DNA of 24,271 nucleotides, taken from Pinguiococcus pyrenoidosus (Eukaryota > Sar > Pinguiophyceae > Pinguiochrysidales > Pinguiochrysidaceae). The DNA lies in NCBI GenBank assembly GCA_019677205.1, contig JAAMXY010000523.1, positions 1-24,271 of the forward strand, written 5' to 3'. Of this stretch, positions 1-7,941 are shown piece by piece (the first letter of the stretch is position 1; each line of letters starts with the position of its first letter). The notes under the pieces were generated by a model. That model saw only the letters and a list, made by a program, of their open reading frames with translations, was not told the DNA's origin and ran no database searches. Made by a program: the position numbers and the translations under genes.

Positions 1-199
1 GCTGAATGGAATCGAAGCAATGGTGACTCTGTGGAGACACGTCGAGACTTGACAAGCGCACCCCACTTTACTTGGCCCATCTGTCTTCGGCCCTGCCTAT
101 GGCGTGAACGTGTGCCAGACACCATTGACTGCGAACAAACGCCTTCCGGCCAGTCGCTTGAAGCAGTGGTTCATCGCCAGCAGCTGCGATAAGATGTGA
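1..199 (+). CDS. Possible 3' end of an unidentified + strand gene (partial)
   Basis: I do not recognise this gene. An open frame entering from the left edge (from base 2) can be spliced from a donor at 41 (CAC|GTCGAG) to an acceptor at 118 (GTGCCAG|ACACC). This joins in frame to a tail ending ...KQWFIASSCDKM and a TGA at 197-199. The 78-nt intron would fit the sizes used elsewhere in the window, but the donor is weak and only about 40 residues are visible. A minus-strand ORF over the same bases is equally open. This is inference from frame continuity only. Confidence 0.22.
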
Positions 200-492
200 G
201 AACGTGTCCCATAAGGAGTGAAGAGTCGTCGGGGGGCGGCGACAGCTCGAAGGGGAACGATGGTAGCCCGAGTCGAATGCCAAGAGGACCTGTCGTCGTG
301 GATGCCATAAGCATCGCGCGCAACAACATCACGGTCTTCCTGAGGGGCAAACGTCAGATCGTGGAAGAAGGGAGCAGGAATTGTGTAGAAAAGCAGCACT
401 TGAAGAAGAAGAAGAAGAAGAAATGCAATTCATGGTCCGGGGCACAGATGGGAAGGCTCTGCACCCTCTTTCAGAGCTTGTTCAGGTGCTGA
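200..492. other. Stretch with no supported gene, 3' flank of the SAPS gene
   Basis: A 98-codon + ORF (196-492) and a 100-codon - ORF (97-399) overlap here. Neither resembles a known protein and neither has a convincing structure. The + ORF has a lysine run that is only a translated GAA microsatellite. The stretch probably holds the 3' UTR of the minus-strand SAPS gene and perhaps the 3' UTR of a converging gene. Confidence 0.4.
402..422 (+). repeat. (GAA)7 microsatellite
   Basis: Seven perfect tandem GAA triplets lie 71 bases beyond the stop codon of the minus-strand SAPS gene. On the transcribed minus strand they read as a (TTC) pyrimidine tract, so they may lie in its 3' UTR. Confidence 0.9.
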
Positions 493-3013
493 TCATTGCG
501 TTCCATCGAATGCGTCGAAGCCTGCGTTGAACCCGCTGCTGGAGGCACTCTCAAAGTCATCTTTGCCCAGCGGGGTTGCATCGAAGTTAGCTTCGAACGG
601 ATCAGGCGGTGGAGCAGCGCCGGCCGTGTTGTCAGGGAAAGCAAACGCCCCAAAAGCGCTGGAGCGACGCGCATCCTCCACTCTGTTCTCTGTTGCCGGC
701 GGCTGTGCACTGGCGGTGTTGTCTTTGTCCATTCCGTCGAGCTCGGCCTCTTCCACCAGCTCGAGCGCGACGTCGGTCGCCAAGTCGCCGCCGTTGCCGG
801 CCACCTTCGCTTCTGTTCCCACAACGGCCGCATCACCCTCCTTGACCTCCACCCAGCTGCTGTCTGATGTCACCGAGGATGCCTTTTCCCCTGATTCTCC
901 CGGTGCCGCCGGTGCCGCCGGTTCTGCCGGTTCTGCTGGGTTCGGCGCGTCAAAAGCTGCCTGCCAGCTGCTTTCAGGCGTCACGCTGTTGTCGCCTTCG
1001 GACGTGGTGCTCGTTCCGAAGGCGTCCGATACTGATATCTCCGACTCAAATGCAGCATCACCGAAACCGTCAAAGTCTGCAAACCCAGACGACGCTCCCG
1101 TGTCCTGCGCCATCTGGGGAGAATCCGCGCTATCGACAGGATCGTCGCCACGAAAGCCGCTAGACTCGGGTATCGCTGCAGCGACATCAACCGAAGCGCT
1201 TGGACTTGGTGCAGCAGACGCCGTAGAGTCTGGAGGACTCGTGACGACTGACGTGGCCAACGTATCCTGTAACCCAACGCTGGAGTCAAGCTTTGCATCG
1301 TCCGCAGCGTCGGCTGGCGGGGTGCCATCCTCGCGGATTGGAACGGCACGACCTCCAAGATCATGGCACATCAAAGCGGTGGCTCTCGTGAGCTCCGTAG
1401 TCGAGAACGCGTTCCACTCTCCGGCGTCCTGACTTTCTGATATCAACGAAGAGACTCGGTCTCCTGGTCTGATCGTCACGAGTCCGAACTCGTGCCCATC
1501 GGTTGGATCCGCCACTTTGTCAGCTGCTGAACAGGAAGCAACGCTCTGCCCTAGAGTGATCGCCAAGGCCCGAAGGCGCTTGTCATCGCCACGGTAGCAT
1601 TCCATGACGAATTTCAAGAGTTGCGGTCCCTCTGGCGCTGGATCCAAAATAAGCTGCCGGGCGACAATTGAGAAGTTCGTCGATTCCAGAGCCGAGCTGG
1701 ACGCTCGAAGGGTTTCTGCATGAAGGAGGTCGGCATCTGGAAACTTCTTCGAGGCTTCCATAAGCACCTTGATTCCGTTTGCTGTCCTGAGAGTTTCGTT
1801 GCATTCCTTGCACTCTCTGTCCGACAGCGTGGACGATGAGACTGCCTCGAACACCGATCCAAGGAGGCGACCGAGTCGCGTACCCACCGCTGCGATTCGC
1901 GTAGACTTGTCGATGTGTTCTTCCAGCGCAACCGCAGCGGCCTGAGCGGCCAAGCAGAGATCCACGCAGACCCGTCCAGGCCCCTTGATAGAGCATGTTA
2001 GCTGCGCCACTGCGGTCAGTATCCCGCACGCAGCCGCCAATCTTCCCTTCAACAACTTGCCGTCATCACTGGCTGGATACTGCACAAGTTGCCGCATCTG
2101 TGTCAGATTCACTTCCTCGACTGCCTGCGGTACAGATGCATAGGTCCTCAGACACGCCGGGACGGAACGAAGAAGGAAGACACCATCCTACCTTCTCAGC
2201 AATGGGATTCCCATGCTCGCCGAGATCCGCCGTGATCAGCTCTGCCAGCAGTTCTCCTGCGTTCAACACGGCGTCGATGTCGTCATTGTAGCGCACGACG
2301 CTCAGCAGGCTTCCAACAATCTGCGCAGCATTTTTCTCCGTCCAGTCCATCCAAAGCGGATACGGGTTGTCTTCTGCAGAGGCCTTCGCTTCCGCCTGGA
2401 ACCTCTTCAAGGAAGCTCCGGGCATGAGAAGCTGGGCGAGGAGGGCGAGCATGGACTTGCTGTACAGATGCCTGATGAGCTTGTCCAAGACAGTCAAGCC
2501 AGCAGTCCTCAAGAAGCGCAGAACTCGAGGCGTCCGCTGCTGCAGGAGAACATCCAAGATCTTCTCGAAGTAGGCCAGGTTCTGTTCTCCTTGCGGATTG
2601 CTGCGCACTTGCTCGGGCTTGTAGTCCAGGATCCTGAACAGCATCTCCAAGTGCTTCGCTTCACACACGCGGTCCAGAAGCCGCGGGTCTCCCACGCAGA
2701 TGACCTCGCAGCTGAGGTACGGATACTTCACGCGAACCTCCGCGGTTGCCTCCTCGTCCGGCAGCTGCTCCACAAACGTGAGGAGCCTCTCCAGCTCGCT
2801 GTCGGACAACAAGAAGGCCAGCAACTTCTCCGAACGGGCGGCGACCTCCTCGATGATGTTCGGGTCGCTGAGCACCTCTTCCAACGTGACGTCGTCTCTG
2901 TCGAACAGACTGTCCATGCCCTCCACAATGGCGAAGCCACCACCCAGCGCGTCCGCCGCGAATCCGCCGCCGGCGTCCCCATCGTCACCCCAGTAGTCCG
3001 TGAAGAGGCTCAT
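493..3013 (-). CDS. PPP6R: SAPS-domain protein, regulatory subunit of PP6-type (Sit4-like) protein phosphatase
   Basis: SAPS-family proteins bind the PP6/Sit4 catalytic subunit and direct it to substrates in cell-cycle, DNA-damage and trafficking pathways. Two exons are visible on the minus strand: 3013-2192 and 2124-493. The 67-nt GT-AG intron (2125-2191) joins ...NPIAEK to AVEEVNLTQ in phase 0, giving about 817 residues. The first 270 residues match the SAPS domain: DDVTLEEVL near residue 38, LLAFLL, then KYPYLSCEV and a run of armadillo-like helices (FEKILDVLL, VLDKLIRHL). The second exon continues the helical repeat for about 180 residues. It then becomes an acidic, Ser/Ala-rich disordered tail with DPF and FADFDGF motifs. 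The start at 3013 (MSLFTDYWGDD) is the only Met before the domain in a favourable place. A divergent promoter separates it from the CRAL-TRIO gene. The family call is strong; the biological role is by analogy. Confidence 0.9.
899..945 (-). repeat. Short imperfect 9-bp tandem repeat inside the SAPS gene tail
   Basis: Repeats of GCCGCCGGT/TCTGCCGGT type encode the Pro-Ala/Glu-rich stretch (PAEPAEPAAPAAP) in the disordered C-terminal region of the SAPS protein. This is simple-sequence expansion in a linker and has no evident separate function. Confidence 0.6.
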
Positions 3014-3295
3014 CTTGGCAAGGATCGCTGCCGCAAAGCGCGACTCGCGCCACTTCGGTCCTCGAAAGATCTTCGGAGTTCATCCGCGCCCCTTCATCTC
3101 GGTGCACGGGATCGAAACAGGCTACGGAAACGAAACAGCACATATCATGCGGCGCTTCTGTGGCGCTGCAGTTACACCCCAAAAGGAAGGGTTTGTACGT
3201 AAGCAGCTTTGGCCTGACCAGACCCAAGCTGCGCGCGGGCAGACCGCGGCAACGAAGGCCTACGCAGCTCGGTCCTGGGCAGCCGACTCCTCAGC
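3014..3295. promoter_or_regulatory. Divergent intergenic region between SAPS (-) and CRAL-TRIO (+) genes
   Basis: The start codons lie 282 bases apart and point away from each other, so this stretch should hold both promoters and 5' UTRs. It is GC-rich. I found no TATA box or repeated element I could defend. Through-running ORFs on both strands are ordinary GC-rich read-through. Confidence 0.5.
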
Positions 3296-5041
3296 ATGAG
3301 GTCCCAGGTCATGAGGCTTCTTCTCGGCGCGCTTCTCGCGATGTCCGGTGCCCTCGCCGCCTCGGCACACGAAGGCAACTCGATGACTTCCTGGGGCGCG
3401 ACTCCTCCGGGCGAGCGGCCCTGGAGCTGGCTCCGCACCTTGTTGGGACTGGCCACCACGGAGCAGATTCGGAGCCTGGCCTCGCATCTCTACTCGCTGG
3501 AAGCGCGTATTCGGCGGCTGGAGCGACCTGGCGAGGCGCCCGCGCTCCCCAACTCCCACGTGGAGCTGCCCGCTCCAGACGCGAGAGATGCCCGCGTGCT
3601 GGAGTCCACGCGAATGGAGGTGGAGAGGCTGCCACCGAGCAAGCGCACCGCGCTGGAGGAGCTTCGCACCCGCGTTGATGCAGATGCGGCCGCAGGAGCA
3701 ATAAGCCGAGCAGAGTTGGACGTTCTGAAGCAGTGGAGCATATGTGGGGACCGTGATGGCACCCTCATGTGGTACCTGGAAGCTGGACGCTGGGAGCTGT
3801 CTTCTGCGTACCAGGGTCTGAAGGACAGTTTGCAATGGGCAGTAACCGAGCGACCGCGGCTTCTGCAGCTCGCCGCGGACGTCAGCCCCGAGAAAAGGGC
3901 GCTCTACTTCTCGTCGTGGCCGGTGGACTTCCTGGGCTTGGATCGGAAGGGAGAACCGATCTTCCTAGAGTACACAGGTCAGATCAAGGCCGGGGCCATG
4001 TCGCGGGCCATGAGCATGGATGAGATGATTTCTCTGTACGTGGAGAGCATGGAAGTGAAGAGACGATACCTCTTTCCGCGCTTCAGCCGGGAGGCTGGCC
4101 GCCGAATCGATCGCATGGGAACGATCTGTGACCTCCGCGGCTTAGGGATGGCGCAGGCATCGCCGGCCTGCGTCTCCTTCATCAAGCAGATGGCCAAAGT
4201 ACATGCCCTCGGCTACGGAGGAGCGCACACGGGAGGTATCTATTTCGTGCACGCACCTTGGGTCTTCAACAGACTGTTCGGTATGGTGAAGGGCGCACTT
4301 TCCCAGCAAATGCAGGATTCCTGCAATGTTCTGAGTAGATCGGAAGAGCTTTTACAGCTGGTGGACGCAGAATACCTCCCGGGAGATCTTGCTGGTGACG
4401 CGCCCAAGGACGGATCCTCGACGAGAGGCGGGGGAGCTGCCCACCAGCAAATTTTGAGGGACTTGGAGGAAGCCAGGCTTCTTCTCCAGGATGGGAAAGA
4501 TCCGATGGACTTTATGCACGTTGAAGAGACGACTCCCGCTCCAGCATCGCCTGTCAAGGAGATCTCGTGGCCAACGGCAGCGGAAGAGCCGGTTGCATCG
4601 GTGCCTTCGATGCTCGAAGGCACACCTCTAGAAACGTCTCGGAAACTGGAGAGAGGCGCGAAGGAAGAGAGGCCGCCGCAGGCCAGCATCCCGAACGCCG
4701 GAAGCCTGACGCCGAAGACGCACAAGAAGCCTAGAGCGGGGAAGAAAGCGCTCGTCTCCAGAATAGACATGCCGCCATACCCTCCGAGGGTGCGAAAGAA
4801 GAAGAGCGCCCTGCAGGTCGACTTCAGTGCTGGCAAGGAGACGGGAAAGGTTAGCAAGATTCTCCTTGCGCCAGCGCTGCGCATTTTGACGTTGTTTCTG
4901 TATCGTCTGGCCAAGATACTTGAGTTTCTTGCGCTGGTTCTGGAGAGACACGTACAAACCAAGTACGGCAGGGACTCTACCGCTCTGCTGAGCGCAGAGC
5001 TCCGACGGCGAGACTGCAACTTTCAAGGTACCTTGACATGA
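3296..5041 (+). CDS. CRAL-TRIO (Sec14-like) lipid-binding protein with N-terminal hydrophobic leader and C-terminal membrane segment
   Basis: The open frame encodes 581 residues. Sec14/CRAL-TRIO domains bind and exchange phosphatidylinositol, other phospholipids or tocopherol-like lipids. Hallmarks are visible from about residue 200 to 370: GLDRKGEPIFLEY, then RRYLFPRFSREAGRRIDRM, then the floor strand and helix GGIYFVHAPWVFNRLFGMVK, and VDAEYLPGDLAGD in the place of the usual LPxEYGG ending. The N-terminus (MRLLLGALLAMSGALAASA from the second Met at 3311) looks like a signal peptide or anchor. A hydrophobic helix lies near residues 522-550 (LRILTLFLYRLAKILEFLALVL). The segment between, about 400-520, is Pro/Lys-rich and probably disordered. 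A good donor (CAAG|GTACCT) sits just before the stop, so the last few residues may be changed by a further 3' exon. The exact ligand and membrane are unknown. Confidence 0.82.
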   Translation: MRSQVMRLLLGALLAMSGALAASAHEGNSMTSWGATPPGERPWSWLRTLLGLATTEQIRSLASHLYSLEARIRRLERPGEAPALPNSHVELPAPDARDARVLESTRMEVERLPPSKRTALEELRTRVDADAAAGAISRAELDVLKQWSICGDRDGTLMWYLEAGRWELSSAYQGLKDSLQWAVTERPRLLQLAADVSPEKRALYFSSWPVDFLGLDRKGEPIFLEYTGQIKAGAMSRAMSMDEMISLYVESMEVKRRYLFPRFSREAGRRIDRMGTICDLRGLGMAQASPACVSFIKQMAKVHALGYGGAHTGGIYFVHAPWVFNRLFGMVKGALSQQMQDSCNVLSRSEELLQLVDAEYLPGDLAGDAPKDGSSTRGGGAAHQQILRDLEEARLLLQDGKDPMDFMHVEETTPAPASPVKEISWPTAAEEPVASVPSMLEGTPLETSRKLERGAKEERPPQASIPNAGSLTPKTHKKPRAGKKALVSRIDMPPYPPRVRKKKSALQVDFSAGKETGKVSKILLAPALRILTLFLYRLAKILEFLALVLERHVQTKYGRDSTALLSAELRRRDCNFQGTLT

Positions 5042-5683
5042 TGCGCTCGCGCAATGTTTCTTGTAGCTCGTGCAGGGTACTAGAGTTGGTCGCGCGGCCT
5101 TGGGAGGAGCCACGAACAGAGACAACACTGCAGCGACTCGATCGCTCTTGTCACCCTTGAGCTGATAGGTTGAATCTGCGCTTTCTCGACGCCGTGATCG
5201 GATGCGTTGTCGTAGATCAGTAGCGGGAAAATGCGTGCGAAAGCAGGCATCTCTGCACTTTGCGCTTTCATGCTGCCCACGTCACGCAGGCTGCAGGATG
5301 CCGATAAGAGTGGCTTTCCTAAGATGGCGGCTTGTTTTTTTTGCGGCTGCCCTTTTGTGTGCGGTACGAACTAGTGGGAGTCAAACAAGCAACACTTTTC
5401 GTTGCTCATGTGCTCAGCACTACTCGGCCGTCGCCTCTGTCAGTGTTGCCAGCGCCGTGGGATTCGACTTGTGCGGATCGAAGGTCTCGCCATGCCATGG
5501 CCCCAACATGCCTGCCTCCGTCTGCGTCTTGCGCTGCGCTGCATCAACTCCCTAGCCTCCTTGGCACAGCTGGATGCGCCTCGGACGCAAAGGGAAGGCT
5601 GCGATGGGCAAACGCCCTGCGGGAGGGCCATCGCCACTCGCGTCCCGTAGCCCGCACTCTCGACCGAGCAGACACTATCCTCC
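5042..5683. other. Convergent intergenic stretch without a confident gene
   Basis: This lies between the 3' ends of the CRAL-TRIO gene (+) and the ferredoxin gene (-). At 642 bases it is long compared with the 26 and 108 bases at other convergent junctions here, so a small gene is possible. Several overlapping ORFs exist on both strands (for example 5080-5280 minus, 66 codons; 5298-5555 plus, described separately). None shows recognisable similarity. Confidence 0.4.
5298..5555 (+). CDS. Candidate small secreted cysteine-containing protein (speculative)
   Basis: I do not recognise this ORF of 85 codons. It begins MPIRVAFLRWRLVFFAAALL, a good signal-peptide-like leader, and the remainder holds several cysteines. 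A possible 54-nt intron (5364-5417, GCG|GTACGA to TGCTCAG|CAC) is a multiple of three and contains no stop, so the spliced and unspliced forms are both open. Upstream in-frame codons extend to 5202. Signal-like leaders arise by chance, and the opposite strand is also open, so this is a weak call. Confidence 0.18.
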   Translation: MPIRVAFLRWRLVFFAAALLCAVRTSGSQTSNTFRCSCAQHYSAVASVSVASAVGFDLCGSKVSPCHGPNMPASVCVLRCAASTP

Positions 5684-6247
5684 TCAAAGCTGACTCATTG
5701 ACTCAGACGGCAACTTCAAGTGCTGCCCATCCCACTCATCTGTCAAAACGATCTGGCAGCACAGTCTCGAGGTGTCCGTAAGCTCGAAGGCAAGGTCCAG
5801 CATGTCGTTCTCCTCTTCGCTAGGTTCTGTCAGGCTGTCATACATTTTCTGGTGATGGGACCCGACTCAGCTGCCATCATAGGAGGCCAGTCCACTGCGG
5901 TCAAGGTGACAAATGGGCCGAACCTGATCCAAAATGACATGACAAGTGGAACATGCGCATTCTCCTCCACAAGCTGCCTCGATATCCACGTCCGCGTTTA
6001 AGGCGGCGTCCAGCACCGTCTTCTTGCCATCTACCTCTTCGACCGCCTCGACTACAGTGCCATCCTGAGCAAGGAACGCCGAAGAGCACCAGCAGAGTTA
6101 CGGAAACAGAGGTGGGGGAGGTTTTTGCGAAGCATGACAAACCGGCTCATGAAAGTGGAGAGTGACTTTCCCAAAGGCTCTTCTTGTCGTGTGCAGTCGT
6201 CTAGCGCTGCACTGCGCTGCCGCTGCGGCAAGGCGACGAAGGATCAT
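5684..6247 (-). CDS. FDX2: Mitochondrial [2Fe-2S] ferredoxin (adrenodoxin/Yah1/FDX2 type)
   Basis: This ferredoxin passes electrons from a ferredoxin reductase to the mitochondrial iron-sulfur cluster assembly machinery. Three minus-strand exons, all phase 0: 6247-6143, 6064-5924, 5848-5684; introns of 78 and 75 nt; 136 residues. Exon 1 gives an Arg/Ala-rich mitochondrial presequence ([23 protein letters not shown]) followed by the first strand, KVTLHFHEP. Exon 2 carries [10 protein letters not shown], the helix [16 protein letters not shown] and the cluster loop [11 protein letters not shown], which fits C-x5-C-x2-C. Exon 3 has [19 protein letters not shown] and the fourth ligand in [12 protein letters not shown]. 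The ENDMLDLA helix and the CQIV-L ending favour the Yah1/FDX2 type over plant-type plastid ferredoxin. Each half of the site has one extra cysteine. The frame is open upstream to a Met at 6337, so a longer N-terminus is possible. Confidence 0.9.
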
Positions 6248-6584
6248 CGCTCCATGCAGTATGCTGACGTCGGGAGAGAAGCTTGGCGTCGGACGAGTGG
6301 TGCGCAGTATCGATCTTGCGCCAAGATGTTGCAGCACGTGGGCAGGGCGGCGTCAGCTGCCCGAGGGCCCTAGCTGAGCACAGAAGGCTCCGCAGACGTG
6401 CTTCCTGACCTTGGAGACGAAGATCTTGACATAAAAGCGCGCTTCTGCGGTACCACCGCAGAATGGCCTTGACATGATTTGCGTGTGAAAGCCGCCAAGC
6501 AAGTCGCAAGATGCGGGCTTTCTAGGAATATGGGCTACCCGTGGCAGCCGTCCAAGTGAAGCAGACATCGTATCTATTTTATTG
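6248..6584 (-). promoter_or_regulatory. Upstream region of the ferredoxin gene, 3' flank of the PsbP-domain gene
   Basis: Both flanking genes run on the minus strand, so this stretch should contain the PsbP-gene terminator region and the ferredoxin promoter and 5' UTR. A 71-codon minus ORF (6353-6568) contains ARFYVKIFVSKVRKH, but it matches nothing I recognise and I do not call it. Confidence 0.45.
6578..6583 (-). terminator. AATAAA polyadenylation-signal-like hexamer next to the PsbP-gene stop
   Basis: On the minus strand the stop reads TAG-C-AATAAA, so the hexamer starts one base after the stop codon. If it is used, the 3' UTR would be extremely short. Many protists do not depend on AATAAA, so it may be chance. 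Confidence 0.35.
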
Positions 6585-7620
6585 CTATCGGAAGGCGAAC
6601 GACTCGCATATTGCTTCGGCTGTCGCCTTGGCCTCGGGACCCCATTTGTCCTGCGGCGTGATCACCGCCAGCGTGTAAAGCTCGTCTTCTTTCGCGGTGA
6701 TTATGGAAGTCGTATGGACCGCGAATCTGTAGAAGGAGGAAGGCCTCAGCCAGGTGTTCTGCCTCAAGAGTTGTGCGCTGGGGACGTTACCTCTTGTTTC
6801 CGTTCGTTCGCGGCGAGAGAGCCCCTTCAACGGTCCATTCGAACTCGTACTCTTCAAGACTGTTTCTTCTGGCAGCCTGGGCACGGACCAGAGTTGCATC
6901 CTTCCCACTGCCGGGGGGTGCAATGGAAGAGTCCAGGAGCTTCTGGGCGGCCTCCTCCGGCTCGCCCAGAGTGCCTCGAAGACTGAATCCCGGCAGGAGC
7001 GTCTGCTTGATGACCGACACGTTCTCCAGGGCATCTTCCCTGCCAGCTGGTCCGAAGGCGACTCTCGGGATCACACCACGCACTCGGCGAGGAATTTTCA
7101 TTCCAAGGATCGGCTCAGCCGGATTACCAGCTCGGGCGGTCGTTCTGGCGAGCACGACGGCTTGGTCTTCAAGCCATCGGTAGGGGTAGATGAACTCAAA
7201 GCGATCTTCCGGATCTCGGTATCGCTTGAAGCCCGCCACAGGATACAAGAGGTCGAGCCCTAAGGAGCGAGCTTGCACCGGCATCGTACTAAGCGCTGCA
7301 GACGTCACGCCACCCAAGTTCCCGCCAAAGGCCACCACGGAGCTCAGAAAGATCGACGCCGCAATTCGTTCGACCGAGGTACCCAGCGCGCCGAGGTCTC
7401 GCTTGAGCTCTCCCGGCTTCCCAAACACGTAGTCCTTGAGCGAGACGTCTTCCGCGGGAGCCGCCGGCCTGGGAGGCTCTTCCACGAGCGGCGTTGTGGG
7501 CTCTACCGGCTCCTCGGCCTTCAATCTGTGGGAGTGGGCAAGTTTTCTGGCGGGTGCAAATGCTTGGAGAGCGGAAAACCGCACACCCAAGCAAAGCAAA
7601 GCCAGAGAATGCAGCCTCAT
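6585..7620 (-). CDS. PsbP-domain protein targeted to a complex (red-lineage) plastid, probably thylakoid lumen
   Basis: PsbP and PsbP-domain proteins act in the thylakoid lumen in photosystem II oxygen evolution or photosystem assembly. Two exons, 7620-6791 and 6726-6585, are joined across a 64-nt intron (AAGAG|GTAACG to CTACAG|ATTC), giving 323 residues. Residues 1-20 (MRLHSLALLCLGVRFSALQA) form a signal peptide. FAP follows at 21-23, then a basic transit-like stretch and a Pro/Glu-rich spacer. A second hydrophobic stretch near 88-118 (IAASIFLSSVVAFGGNLGGV, ending PVQA) looks like a lumen-transfer domain. The PsbP fold then starts with GFKRYRDPEDRFEFIYPYRW and ends in exon 2 with ITAKEDELYTLAVITPQDKW and ICESFAF. 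The family is clear; whether it is true PsbP or a PPD paralogue cannot be decided by eye. The ATG is the first in the frame with a usable signal peptide. Confidence 0.86.
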
Positions 7621-7941
7621 GTCTGGAGAGGGGCGGAACCGCGCACGAAGCTGACAAGTCAGACGCGCTTCGCACGCGAGATGGAAATTGCCTCATACTA
7701 TGGCGAGATATCGACGCTATCGTCGTCGAAGAAAATTAGCGCTTCGCATTGGCAAGCACTCCTAGAGGTCGCTCTATTATCAAATGATCAAAAGAGCTCA
7801 CACGGGATCACATGATGATCTCTCAATTCTGCTATGACACACAAAGCTTCAATTCAAGATCGTATGCGTCTCCCTCGCGGTTCGGCCGAAGAGCGCTGAG
7901 GTTCCCGAAGAGGCCTCGCGTGTCCCTCGCGAGTCTCGCAG
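7621..7941. promoter_or_regulatory. Divergent promoter region between the PsbP-domain gene (-) and the six-exon gene (+)
   Basis: The start codons lie 321 bases apart. The half next to the PsbP gene is moderately AT-rich. The half next to the + gene has three CCTCGCG elements (near 7872, 7914 and 7925), the last forming the palindrome CTCGCGAG at 7926-7933, nine bases before the ATG. I infer that this is a promoter; no factor can be named. Confidence 0.45.

Noticed and set aside
527-1432. 301-codon + strand ORF opposite the SAPS gene tail
   Set aside because: It is the Ser/Ala/Pro-rich antisense shadow of the acidic Ser/Ala-rich SAPS tail; the minus strand has the conserved family sequence.
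2213-3202. 329-codon + strand ORF opposite SAPS exon 1
   Set aside because: It is antisense to a clear SAPS domain; open only because of the GC-rich codon pattern.
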